Assembly (NCBI GenBank): GCA_012518635.1
Contig: JAAYRT010000129.1
Span: 1 to 36,107, forward strand
Origin: Halanaerobiaceae bacterium
GTDB taxonomy: Bacteria > Bacillota > Halanaerobiia > Halanaerobiales > DTU029
Length of the DNA: 36,107 nt
Direction: 5' to 3'
The notes beneath the pieces are model-generated. The model had not been told where the DNA came from and ran no database searches. It worked only from the letters and a program-made list of their open reading frames with translations. Shown here in pieces: positions 25,512 through 32,883 of this stretch. How positions within the stretch are numbered: the stretch's first letter is position 1; every line of letters starts with the position of its first letter. The position numbers and the translations under genes are program-made.

Positions 25512-27584
25512 TCATTCTTTTGCTTCCACACTTATTTCAGTTCCGCCAGATACTCGCTCTCCTGCCTGAATATCCTGTTTGATGATTCTGCCTTTCCCTC
25601 TTACCTGTAAACGCAGGCCGATTTGTTCAAGCAAATAACTGGCTTCATCCACTGTCATGCCAGTCAGGTCCGGAACAGCAATCAGATAATTCCTGTCATA
25701 GTCTTCTTCAGAAAATAAAAGTATGGTTGTTCCCTCCACCACCCTGGCCCCGGCCAGGGGGACCTGTTTCTGTATTATATTATTCTTCCCTACAATTTTA
25801 ACATCAAAACCTTCTTTCCTCAATAAGTTTTCTGCTTCAATAATCTCCATTCCAGATAATTCGGGAACAATCAGTAATCTATCAGCCTTATCTCCATCAT
25901 CATGACGGACAGAAGGTGCTATATCCAGATAACGGATGATATCCAGAGCTATATTACGAAAAAGCGGTGCAGCTGTCTGGCTGCCATAATAGGGGTAGCC
26001 GGTCAGGTCATAAAGAACCACCAGGATTACCAGTTTAGGATTATCAATAGGTAATATACCGATAAAAGAAGAGTCATAAACCTCAACACCGTAATGCTTG
26101 GCAGTCCCTGTTTTTCCACCTATACGGTAACCATTAATGGCAGCACTACTTCCCGTACCATCAGAAACAACTTTCTCCAGTAGTTTTAAGGTCCGTTCTG
26201 CAGTCTCTTCAGATACTACCTGCCTTACCCGGACTGGTTCTATTCTTTCCACCAGTTTCCCTTCCGGAGTCCTGATCTCTTCAACCAGGCGGGGCTGCAT
26301 CATTATCCCTTTATTGGCAATAGCCGATACAGCTGTTATCAGTTGTATCGGTGTTACAGTGAGTCCATGACCAAAAGACATGGTGGCCAGTTCTACCGGG
26401 CCAATGGAATCATAATTAGACAATATACCGGCAGCTTCACCGGGAAGTCTTATGGATGTCTTTCTTCCAAAGCCAAAAGCCTGAATATAATTATAAAAGG
26501 ATTCCTTGCCCAGCCTCATTCCTACCTGGACAAAACCAGGGTTACAGGAATTCTGTACAACCTCAGCAAAGGTCTGGCTCCCATGACCTCCATATCTCCA
26601 ACAATTAATCCTTTCACCACTGACCAGTATATGGCCGGGGTCCACAAAGATATCATATTCGTTAACTACCCCGTCCTCCAGAGCAGCAGCTGTAGTGATT
26701 ATCTTAAAGGTAGAGCCTGGCTCAAAACTATCGGAGATAGCCCTGTTCCTCCAATTTTTCTGGGGATAATCAGCAAAATTATTCAGATCATAATCCGGCC
26801 TATTGGCCAGGGCCAGGATTCCTCCGGTTTCAGGATCCATTACAATTACAGTACCGCCAGAAGTTTCAAACTCATTTATGGCCTTATCCAGTTCCCGTTC
26901 TACTATATATTGAATAACTTCATCTATGGTCAAATAGATATTATAACCGTCCTGAGGTGTTACATATTGCTGGATACCATCAGGGATATATCTGCCGGCT
27001 GCATCCCGCTCAATTCCTATCTTACCAGGTTTCCCCCGTAAATATCTGTCATAGGATAATTCCAGGCCTTCCAGACCCTGGCTGTCTATACCGGCAAAAC
27101 CCAGGATATGGCTGGCCAGGTTTCCCTTGGGGTAATATCTCTTGCTCTCTTCAGTAAATTCAATCCCAGATAAATTTTGTTTCCGTACCGCTTCGGCTAC
27201 CTCTTCAGACACCTTCCTTTTTACATAAACAGCACTGGCCCTCCGGGTTATCCGGTCATATACATAATCATATTCCAGATCAAGAATATTTGACAATACC
27301 CGGGCAGTTCTGGCCGGTTCCTTCACCTCCATCGGTATTGCTACAATAGTCTCACTGCTGCCGCTTATGGCCAATTCCCTGCCCTTACTGTCATAGATTA
27401 TACCCCGTTTAGGCTCAACCATTAACTCCCTGGTCCTCTGCTCCAATGCTTTTTTCTGGTATTCAGCACTATTAATAACCTGTATCCAGGTTAATCTCGT
27501 TGAAAGAAGTATGATAAGTAGAAAAAAAAGAAAAAACAATATTATAATTCTTTTTCTAACCTGTAAATGAGGATAAACAGACAA
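25512..27584 (-). CDS. ftsI: Class B penicillin-binding protein with two PASTA domains (FtsI/PBP2B-SpoVD type)
   Basis: Septal transpeptidase that cross-links peptidoglycan. 690 residues: one N-terminal membrane helix (about 12-32), the dimerisation/pedestal domain (VEPKRGIIYDSKGRELA onward), and the transpeptidase with nucleophile S291 in EPGSTFKI, SCN at 346-348 and KTGT at 491-494. Two PASTA modules follow (about 571-626 and 634-690). Two PASTA domains are typical of vegetative PBP2B; sporulation SpoVD usually has one. Only one class B PBP is present in this cluster. TTG start at 27584 with GGGGGAT 7 bases upstream. Confidence 0.96.
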   Translation of the reverse strand: MSVYPHLQVRKRIIILFFLFFLLIILLSTRLTWIQVINSAEYQKKALEQRTRELMVEPKRGIIYDSKGRELAISGSSETIVAIPMEVKEPARTARVLSNILDLEYDYVYDRITRRASAVYVKRKVSEEVAEAVRKQNLSGIEFTEESKRYYPKGNLASHILGFAGIDSQGLEGLELSYDRYLRGKPGKIGIERDAAGRYIPDGIQQYVTPQDGYNIYLTIDEVIQYIVERELDKAINEFETSGGTVIVMDPETGGILALANRPDYDLNNFADYPQKNWRNRAISDSFEPGSTFKIITTAAALEDGVVNEYDIFVDPGHILVSGERINCWRYGGHGSQTFAEVVQNSCNPGFVQVGMRLGKESFYNYIQAFGFGRKTSIRLPGEAAGILSNYDSIGPVELATMSFGHGLTVTPIQLITAVSAIANKGIMMQPRLVEEIRTPEGKLVERIEPVRVRQVVSEETAERTLKLLEKVVSDGTGSSAAINGYRIGGKTGTAKHYGVEVYDSSFIGILPIDNPKLVILVVLYDLTGYPYYGSQTAAPLFRNIALDIIRYLDIAPSVRHDDGDKADRLLIVPELSGMEIIEAENLLRKEGFDVKIVGKNNIIQKQVPLAGARVVEGTTILLFSEEDYDRNYLIAVPDLTGMTVDEASYLLEQIGLRLQVRGKGRIIKQDIQAGERVSGGTEISVEAKE

Positions 27585-27602
27585 TTCTATAATCCCCCTG
27601 TA

Positions 27603-28067
27603 CTAGCGCATTTCTTCCGCCCTGACCGTATTCATCCTTTTCAGAAAATCATTAATAACCCTGACAAAGAAGATTTCCCTTCCAGCCGGTCCTGGATAAA
27701 TATCTTCCTCTTCATTTGCACTATTTTTCAGTAAGACAAATTCCACCTTTTCAGGTTCTACCATGTTTAATTCATTTTTTGCTATCCTTTCAATCCGGGC
27801 TACAGACATCTCCCGGGCCAATTTCAGATTCAGCTGGTCAATCTCCCTTTGAATATTATTAAACTCCTCTTCCAGCTGGCTTAACCTGTAATTAAGGTGG
27901 GCCATCCGCACAAACTGACCAATATATGTTGCCAGGATAAAAGCAAAGAAGACCAGCAGAAACAGGCATAGAAAGGCCTTCTTTCCGGAAAAACATTTAT
28001 TACTGGTGCTTTCTCCATTATTTTCTTTTTTGCCATTATAGCTGTAATTATAATTATTCTTTAACAA
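27603..28067 (-). CDS. ftsL: Cell division protein FtsL
   Basis: Bitopic septal scaffold protein of 154 residues: Asn-rich cytoplasmic N-terminus, one membrane helix (about 30-52) and an extracellular leucine-zipper coiled coil (about 56-90, LSQLEEEFNNIQREIDQLNL). Then comes IERIAKNELNMVEPEKVEFV, the FtsL C-terminal signature. A further ~45-residue charged tail is longer than in Bacillus FtsL (117 residues). TTG start at 28067 behind GGTGGGTG. Position between rsmH and ftsI is canonical. Confidence 0.9.
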   Translation of the reverse strand: MLKNNYNYSYNGKKENNGESTSNKCFSGKKAFLCLFLLVFFAFILATYIGQFVRMAHLNYRLSQLEEEFNNIQREIDQLNLKLAREMSVARIERIAKNELNMVEPEKVEFVLLKNSANEEEDIYPGPAGREIFFVRVINDFLKRMNTVRAEEMR

Positions 28068-28123
28068 GTCTATTCACCCACCTTTTTATTTAGAACAGGC
28101 AAGTATAGTCCACCGACAATTCT

Positions 28124-29059
28124 CTACTGGATTTTCTCTGCAACCCGTAATTTAGCACTCCTGGCCCGCGGGTTTGCGGCAAGTTCCTCCTTACTGGCAG
28201 TTACCGGTTTCCGGGTTATTATCTTCACTTCGGCTTTTTGATCACAGACACAGACGGGAAAGTCCGGTGGACAACTACATCTCCGGGCTAATTCCCTGAA
28301 TTTATTCTTCACAATCCTGTCCTCCAGAGAATGGAAACTGATTACACAGATTCTCCCTCCGGCCTTCAAATATGGTACTACCCTATCCAGCAGCTCCTCC
28401 AGTTGGTTTAACTCATCATTGGTAGCAATCCTCAGGGCCTGGAAGGTTCTCCTGGCCGGATGCCCGCCGCTTCTCCTGGCGGCAGCAGGTATAGCTGTCT
28501 TGATTATCTCCACAAGTTCCAAAGTAGTTTCAATTGGTTTTCTCTGACGGTAATCAACTATAAAGTCAGCAATCCGGGAGGCCCATTTCTCCTCACCATA
28601 TTCCCTAATTATCCTGGTTAACTCCTCCTGAGGATAGTTATTGACAATATCTCTTGCTGTCAGTTCCTGCTTCTGGTCCATCCTCATATCCAGGGGGGCA
28701 TCATGATTATAACTGAAACCCCTTTCCGGATTATCAAACTGTGGTGAAGAAACACCGAGATCAAACAGCATCCCGTCCACTTCTCTGATCCCTATTTTCT
28801 CCAGTATTACCGGGATATTTATATAATTATCATGAAATAGAAAAAGGTTCTCCAATCCCCTGTATCTTGCTTTTACCTTCTTGATTGCTTCTATATCCCT
28901 GTCAATACCCAGCAGCTTACCTGTTCCCTGCAATTTTTCCAGGATTGCTTCAGTATGGCCGCCGCGGCCAAGGGTACCATCTATATATATGCCGTCTCTT
29001 TTACAGTTTAAATATTCAATTGTTTCCTCCAACAATACCGGTTTATGCTCTTTATTCAT
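28124..29059 (-). CDS. rsmH: 16S rRNA (cytosine1402-N4)-methyltransferase RsmH (MraW)
   Basis: S-adenosylmethionine-dependent methyltransferase acting on C1402 of 16S rRNA. 311 residues: HKPVLLEETIEYL, SAM-binding GTLGRGGHTEAIL, GMLFDLGVSSPQFDNPERGFSY, DAPLDMRMDQ, RRTFQALRIATNDEL, and VISFHSLEDRIVKNKF with the C-terminal RARSAKLRVAEK. Follows mraZ by 31 bases. Ends in TAG. Confidence 0.98.
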   Translation of the reverse strand: MNKEHKPVLLEETIEYLNCKRDGIYIDGTLGRGGHTEAILEKLQGTGKLLGIDRDIEAIKKVKARYRGLENLFLFHDNYINIPVILEKIGIREVDGMLFDLGVSSPQFDNPERGFSYNHDAPLDMRMDQKQELTARDIVNNYPQEELTRIIREYGEEKWASRIADFIVDYRQRKPIETTLELVEIIKTAIPAAARRSGGHPARRTFQALRIATNDELNQLEELLDRVVPYLKAGGRICVISFHSLEDRIVKNKFRELARRCSCPPDFPVCVCDQKAEVKIITRKPVTASKEELAANPRARSAKLRVAEKIQ

Positions 29060-29090
29060 AGTATAAACATCCTATACAGATTTTTATATA

Positions 29091-29522
29091 TTAAATTCCC
29101 AACTCTTCCATGGCTGCAGCAATGTCCTCATAGGAATTCTCCGCTTCTTTCATGTAAACATCCCATCTTTCCTTAGCCCAGAGCTCTATTCTATTGGCCA
29201 GGCCGATAATTACCAATTCCTTATCTATCCCTGCATATTCACGCAGATTTGCAGGAATGGAAATCCTCCCCTGCTTGTCCAGTTCGCATTCTGTGGCACC
29301 GGAAAAGAAAAACCTGACAAAAGCCCGGGCATTCTTACTGGTAATCGGAAGAGTCATTAATTTTTTCTCTAAATCAGACCATTCATGCATAGGATACACA
29401 AAAAGGCAGTTGTCTAAACCTCTTGTGGTAATAAACTTCTCTCCTAATGCATCGCGAAACCTGGCCGGTATTATCACCCGGCCTTTGGGGTCCATATTAT
29501 GTTGATATTCTCCCATAAACAT
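29091..29522 (-). CDS. mraZ: Transcriptional regulator MraZ
   Basis: Ring-forming DNA-binding protein with two AbrB/SpoVT-like swapped-hairpin domains ([13 protein letters not shown] at about residues 12-24 and [13 protein letters not shown] at about 81-93), 143 residues. MraZ represses its own dcw operon by binding tandem GTGG-containing repeats; four such repeats lie just upstream. The MFMGEYQH N-terminus matches the family, supporting the ATG at 29522. First gene of the dcw operon. Confidence 0.98.
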   Translation of the reverse strand: MFMGEYQHNMDPKGRVIIPARFRDALGEKFITTRGLDNCLFVYPMHEWSDLEKKLMTLPITSKNARAFVRFFFSGATECELDKQGRISIPANLREYAGIDKELVIIGLANRIELWAKERWDVYMKEAENSYEDIAAAMEELGI

Positions 29523-29549
29523 GAGGTACCACCTTCCTGGTGCCTTCCC

Positions 29550-29585
29550 CCACTTTTACACCACTTACCCCCACTTTTCCCCACT
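29550..29585 (-). promoter_or_regulatory. MraZ operator: four AGTGG direct repeats
   Basis: On the minus strand AGTGG occurs at 29581-29585, 29571-29575, 29561-29565 and 29550-29554, i.e. steps of 10, 10 and 11 bp. One-turn spacing of GTGG cores is the known MraZ box arrangement. The array starts at the predicted transcription start of the SigmaH-like promoter, so bound MraZ would block initiation or promoter escape. Confidence 0.88.
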
Positions 29586-29594
29586 CTAATTCTA

Positions 29595-29623
29595 TTATTC
29601 TTTATCCTGCTAAAAACTCCTTC
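29595..29623 (-). promoter_or_regulatory. Candidate SigmaH promoter of the dcw operon
   Basis: On the minus strand GAAGGAGTT (29615-29623), an 11-bp spacer and AAAGAATAA (29595-29603) fit the SigmaH consensus with one mismatch. The element has the same AGGAGTT core, the same three following Ts and the same spacer as the one before ftsA. No convincing SigmaA promoter is visible closer to mraZ. Confidence 0.58.
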
Positions 29624-29722
29624 TTTTTAAAAATTATTTCTAAAAATTTTTCATGAATTTATTATTTTAATCAATAGCATTTTTCCCCCGGGCTAAAATA
29701 AATATTAATTAAAGAAATTCTG

Positions 29723-29751
29723 CACTTTTTTATAGATTGATTCATATAATA
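29723..29751 (+). promoter_or_regulatory. Possible sporulation (SigmaK/SigmaE-like) promoter of the small gene
   Basis: CATATAATA (29743-29751) fits the SigmaK -10 CATANNNTA, and CACT (29723-29726) is 16 bases upstream, close to the SigmaK -35 (mACm). The same -10 contains TATAAT, so a SigmaA promoter without a good -35 is an alternative. Low information content. Confidence 0.3.
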
Positions 29752-29772
29752 AAGGTGAAAAGGAGGATAAGG

Positions 29773-29901
29773 ATGAAAATAAATTTTTTCTTTGCCTGGA
29801 CTAAAAATAAAGATAAAAGCAATGAATACACTAAATCCATCGGCGGTGGTTTTAAATTACCTTCTTTCCTCAGATGGCTTAATATTTTCAGAAGAAATTA
29901 A
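29773..29901 (+). CDS. Small cationic amphipathic protein, C-terminus SpoVM-like
   Basis: A 42-codon gene with a near-perfect ribosome site (AGGAGG, 29761-29766, then six bases to ATG). The product starts MKINFFFAWTKNKDKSNEYT and ends with GGGFKLPSFLRWLNIFRRN. It is rich in Phe/Trp and Lys/Arg (net about +7). The ending resembles Bacillus SpoVM (26 residues, with KLPKFL and a final FRKD), the curvature-sensing amphipathic helix that starts spore-coat assembly: KLP-x-FL is shared, as is the FR-basic-polar end, with five fewer residues between. The N-terminal ~25 residues are extra. It could instead be an unrelated membrane-active peptide. It is divergent from mraZ and convergent with dinB, and followed by a terminator. 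Confidence 0.6.
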   Translation: MKINFFFAWTKNKDKSNEYTKSIGGGFKLPSFLRWLNIFRRN

Positions 29902-29933
29902 GTCCTGTATATACATCACCCTCAGGGATAAAT

Positions 29934-29963
29934 TAAAAAAGCAACCTTCAAAAAGGTTGCTTT
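29934..29963. terminator. Bidirectional terminator between the small gene and dinB
   Basis: A perfect 11-bp stem AAAGCAACCTT/AAGGTTGCTTT (29938-29948 and 29953-29963) with a CAAA loop. The minus strand is followed by TTTTTT, best suited to ending dinB; the plus side has a weaker T-rich tail. Confidence 0.88.
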
Positions 29964-29999
29964 ATCATCATTTTTATTTTTCCAGGAATTTTACCGGGC

Positions 30000-31166
30000 T
30001 TATTTAAAATCATCCAGATTTCTGGCCCGGATAAGACTGGTCTCTCCAAATTTATCCCTGATAAAATCTATGGTTTTCGTCAAGTCATCCGTCTTTTGAT
30101 TATTTTCAAAGAGTGACAATTGTTCCGGCCCCTCTGGAGAAAGATTGCTGACTCCTACTCCCAATAACCTTACAGGCTGGTTCAACAATTTATTTTTCTC
30201 CAGCAGATAAATAGCTTTTTGATAAATTACATCTGTATTATTTGTCCCCACAGCGATACTGATACTCCTGGTGTAGGTTGTAAAATCACCATATCTGATT
30301 TTAACATCTATTGTATTACCGATCAGGCCTGCTTTCCGCAAACGCCTGGATACCTTGCTGGACATCCTCAGGAGACTGGACAGAATTGCATTTTTATCAC
30401 TTATATTCTCGGCAAAGGTCTCCTCATGACTGATGGACTTAACCGGATTATCTACCTCAACCTTCCTGTTATCTATCCCCCTGGACAAATAGTAAAGACG
30501 GATACCGTTTTTCCCCAGCAGGTTTTCCAGTTCCTCAAGGGGAAGGGTCTTTAAACGGCCTATGGTATCTATTCCCCTGCTCCTCAGGATTTCCGCTGTC
30601 TTTTTCCCCACACCCCAAATCTTATTTACATCAAGGGGTTCCAGTATCCTGTCTATATCTTTATCCTCTATTACAAAAAAGCCGTCCGGCTTCTCCATAT
30701 CCGAAGCCAGTTTAGCCAGGAATTTATTCCTGGCCAGACCAATGGAGGCTGTTAAACCAAATTTATTATAAATATCCTCTTTGATCCGCCTGCCAATCTG
30801 GATAGAATCACCAAAAAGGCGGGAACAACCAGTCAGGTCCAGAAAGGCCTCATCAATGGAAATTTGCTCAACAAGGGGGGTATATTGATAAAATATTTCA
30901 AAAATCTGCCGGGAAACCTCACTATACCTTTCATGCCTGCCTGGCAAAAAGACTGCATCAGGACAGAGCCGTTTTGCCTCAACAATTGGCATGGCCGAAT
31001 GAACACCATATTTTCTGGCCTCATAGGAGGCTGTAGAAACAACCCCCCGGTTACTTAAACTTACTCCGCCAACAATGACCGGTTTCCCTTTTAACTCCGG
31101 TTTATCCATCTGCTCTACAGCAGCATAAAAAGCATCCATGTCTACATGCATGATATTCAGAGCCAT
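30000..31166 (-). CDS. dinB: DNA polymerase IV (Y-family)
   Basis: Low-fidelity translesion polymerase, 388 residues. Metal-binding acidic residues are D9 (HVDMDAFYA) and D105-E106 (SIDEAFLDLTG). Thumb HhH segment is KIWGVGKKTAEILRSRGI, then the little-finger domain. Near the C-terminus QLSLF is a clear beta-clamp binding motif, followed by a ~25-residue tail. ATG at 31166, 11 bases after the ddl stop, suggesting cotranscription with ddl. Confidence 0.97.
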   Translation of the reverse strand: MALNIMHVDMDAFYAAVEQMDKPELKGKPVIVGGVSLSNRGVVSTASYEARKYGVHSAMPIVEAKRLCPDAVFLPGRHERYSEVSRQIFEIFYQYTPLVEQISIDEAFLDLTGCSRLFGDSIQIGRRIKEDIYNKFGLTASIGLARNKFLAKLASDMEKPDGFFVIEDKDIDRILEPLDVNKIWGVGKKTAEILRSRGIDTIGRLKTLPLEELENLLGKNGIRLYYLSRGIDNRKVEVDNPVKSISHEETFAENISDKNAILSSLLRMSSKVSRRLRKAGLIGNTIDVKIRYGDFTTYTRSISIAVGTNNTDVIYQKAIYLLEKNKLLNQPVRLLGVGVSNLSPEGPEQLSLFENNQKTDDLTKTIDFIRDKFGETSLIRARNLDDFK

Positions 31167-31177
31167 GGATCATCCCC

Positions 31178-32218
31178 TTATTTCCTATGCCAGTCAAGGG
31201 CTAATTTTATCAAATCATCGATTAAATCACTGTATTTCAGTCCCGTTGCTTCCCACATCTTGGCATACATGCTATATCGGGTAAAGCCTGGTATTGTATT
31301 AATTTCATTAAGTAAAATTTCCTTATCTTCAGTCAGGAAAAAATCAACCCTGGCAAAACCCCTCCCATCAACGGCTTTGAAAGCCCTGATTGCTAATTCC
31401 CTGATCCTGTCAATAGTCTCCTCGTCTAACTCAGCAGGGATGATCAATTCTGTACTATCATCCTGATACTTGGCATTATAATCATAAAACTCCTTGTTAA
31501 TCCTGATTTCTCCAGGCAGGGATGCTGAGATATTTGTGTTACCCCTTACAGAACACTCTATCTCCCGCCCTTTTATATACTCCTCAATGACAATCCTGTA
31601 ATCATATTTCAGGGCTTCAGCCAGGGCAGCCTCTAAATCTTCAGCCTTTTTAACTTTTGTTATACCAATACTGGACCCCAGATTGGCCGGTTTTACGAAA
31701 CAGGGCCACAATATCTCCCTGTCTATCCTCTCAATTATTGTTTGTAAATTTTCTTTAACCTCTTTTTCATTGACCACTATGTATCTTCCCTGGGGCAGCC
31801 CATGTACCCTGAATAAATCCTTCATAACTCCCTTATCCATGGCTGCTGCTGAACAAAGGACCCCGGCTCCTGCATATGGAATGTCAAGCATCTCCAGTAA
31901 GCCCTGCAGCCGGCCGTCCTCCCCATAAGGCCCATGTAAAACCGGGAAAACCAGATCCAATTCTGTTTCCAGGAAAGGCTTCAAAGTAAGGGATATCAAT
32001 CCTTCCTGCTCCTCGGGGACCACTTTAATACTCTCATCCCTTAATATCTCCAGAGAGTTCTCCGGTGCAAACCAATACCCTTTTTTGGAGATAGCAAAAG
32101 GAATGAGTTCATATTTATCTTTATCTGCTGCCTGATAAACTGATCTGGCAGACAAGATTGATATTTCATGTTCCTGGGAACGTCCTCCAAAAACAAGTCC
32201 AACACGTAATTTACTCAA
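31178..32218 (-). CDS. ddl: D-alanine--D-alanine ligase
   Basis: ATP-grasp ligase making the D-Ala-D-Ala dipeptide used by MurF. 346 residues: FGGRSQEHEISILSARSV, FPVLHGPYGEDGRLQGLLEMLDIPYAGAGV, CFVKPANLGSSIGITKVKK, GFARVDFFL and NEINTIPGFTRYSMYAKMWEATG. A Phe (PGFTR) aligned with the D-Ala-D-Ala-type signature suggests a normal rather than D-Lac ligase. TTG start at 32218 behind AAGGGGGAT. It has its own SigmaA promoter, diverging from perR. Confidence 0.95.
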   Translation of the reverse strand: MSKLRVGLVFGGRSQEHEISILSARSVYQAADKDKYELIPFAISKKGYWFAPENSLEILRDESIKVVPEEQEGLISLTLKPFLETELDLVFPVLHGPYGEDGRLQGLLEMLDIPYAGAGVLCSAAAMDKGVMKDLFRVHGLPQGRYIVVNEKEVKENLQTIIERIDREILWPCFVKPANLGSSIGITKVKKAEDLEAALAEALKYDYRIVIEEYIKGREIECSVRGNTNISASLPGEIRINKEFYDYNAKYQDDSTELIIPAELDEETIDRIRELAIRAFKAVDGRGFARVDFFLTEDKEILLNEINTIPGFTRYSMYAKMWEATGLKYSDLIDDLIKLALDWHRK

Positions 32219-32323
32219 TTATATATCCCCCTTCTATAAATTACTCCTATAAATCAGTTTATTCAAATAAATCAATATTATCCCGGCTATATTTGTAAGA
32301 ACCCCTCTCCCAAAATATATAAT

Positions 32324-32352
32324 ATCTTAGCAAATTTCTGACTCAGGGTCAA
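32324..32352 (-). promoter_or_regulatory. SigmaA promoter of ddl-dinB
   Basis: On the minus strand TTGACC (32347-32352), a 17-bp spacer and TAAGAT (32324-32329). The leader from about 32317 to the ddl start is ~100 bases, with no obvious hairpin. Confidence 0.72.
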
Positions 32353-32363
32353 GATAATCTTGA
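32349..32363. promoter_or_regulatory. 7-1-7 palindrome bridging the ddl and perR -35 boxes
   Basis: TCAAGAT-A-ATCTTGA is a perfect 7-1-7 inverted repeat, the geometry of Fur/PerR boxes, although its bases differ from the Fur and PerR consensus at several positions. It overlaps both divergent -35 elements, so a protein bound there would affect both genes. Confidence 0.5.
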
Positions 32364-32388
32364 CTTTCGTCCTAATTATTGTTAAAAT
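32360..32388 (+). promoter_or_regulatory. SigmaA promoter of perR
   Basis: TTGACT (32360-32365), an exact 17-bp spacer, and TAAAAT (32383-32388). The -10 overlaps the left arm of the operator palindrome at 32387-32418. Confidence 0.78.
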
Positions 32389-32418
32389 TTTATCAGTAAT
32401 AATAATTACTGATAAAAT
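32387..32418 (+). promoter_or_regulatory. 32-bp perfect inverted repeat, probable PerR autoregulatory operator
   Basis: Two 14-bp arms (ATTTTATCAGTAAT and its complement) flank AATA. The repeat covers the end of the -10 and the transcription start of perR and stops 15 bases before its ATG. Its AT-rich TAAT/ATTA core is similar in style to the PerR box TTATAATNATTATAA. Autorepression is the simplest reading; an RNA hairpin is also possible. Confidence 0.62.
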
Positions 32419-32433
32419 GAAAGGGGTTTAAAA

Positions 32434-32835
32434 ATGTCAAACTCAAAACCAAAACATAGAATGACAAAACAGAGAAAACTAATCCTGGAAGTACTACGCA
32501 ATACCGATTCCCATCCTACAGCAGACTGGATTTATGAACAGGTAAAAAAAGAAATCCCCAATATCAGTCTTGGAACTGTCTATAGAAACTTGAGGCTATT
32601 GAGTGAAATGAAAAAAATACGGGTTCTGGATTTTGGCAGCTCCTATAGCAGATTTGATGGCAACCCACAACATCACTATCATTTTATCTGTGACAATTGT
32701 GAAAAGATATTCGATTTAGACATGCCTGTAAATAAAAAATTAAATGAAAGGGTAAATAATGAAACAGCATTTTTAGTGAAAAGTCATAGAATAGATTTTA
32801 TAGGTTTATGCCCGGAATGTCAGAAAACGATATAG
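32434..32835 (+). CDS. perR: PerR-like peroxide-sensing Fur-family repressor
   Basis: 133-residue Fur-family regulator with an N-terminal winged helix (about 8-65; HRMTKQRKLILEVL, SLGTVYRNLRLL) and a C-terminal dimer domain. The five regulatory-metal ligands of Bacillus PerR (H37, D85, H91, H93, D104) map with a constant offset of 10 to H27, D75, H81, H83 and D94 here. That includes the Asp distinguishing PerR from Fur (usually Glu). Structural zinc cysteines are C86, C89, C126 and C129. In an anaerobe it would control peroxide defence. AAAGGGG lies 7 bases before the ATG. Ends in TAG. Confidence 0.85.
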   Translation: MSNSKPKHRMTKQRKLILEVLRNTDSHPTADWIYEQVKKEIPNISLGTVYRNLRLLSEMKKIRVLDFGSSYSRFDGNPQHHYHFICDNCEKIFDLDMPVNKKLNERVNNETAFLVKSHRIDFIGLCPECQKTI

Positions 32836-32850
32836 ATTTCAGCCAATAAT

Positions 32851-32883
32851 AACCCGCTAGTTATAATTAGCGGGGTTTTTTTA
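32851..32883 (+). terminator. Terminator after perR
   Basis: Stem AACCCGCTA/TAGCGGGGTT (32851-32859, 32868-32876, one G-T pair) is followed by TTTTTTT. It lies between convergent perR and rnhA and may also end rnhA transcription. Confidence 0.9.

Noticed and set aside
26343-27041. Plus-strand ORF (232 codons) opposite ftsI
   Set aside because: Shadow of the ftsI frame; no family resemblance and no ribosome site.
29792-30007. Alternative plus-strand ORF overlapping the small SpoVM-like gene in another frame
   Set aside because: It lacks a ribosome site, runs through the terminator hairpin and reads into the dinB end.
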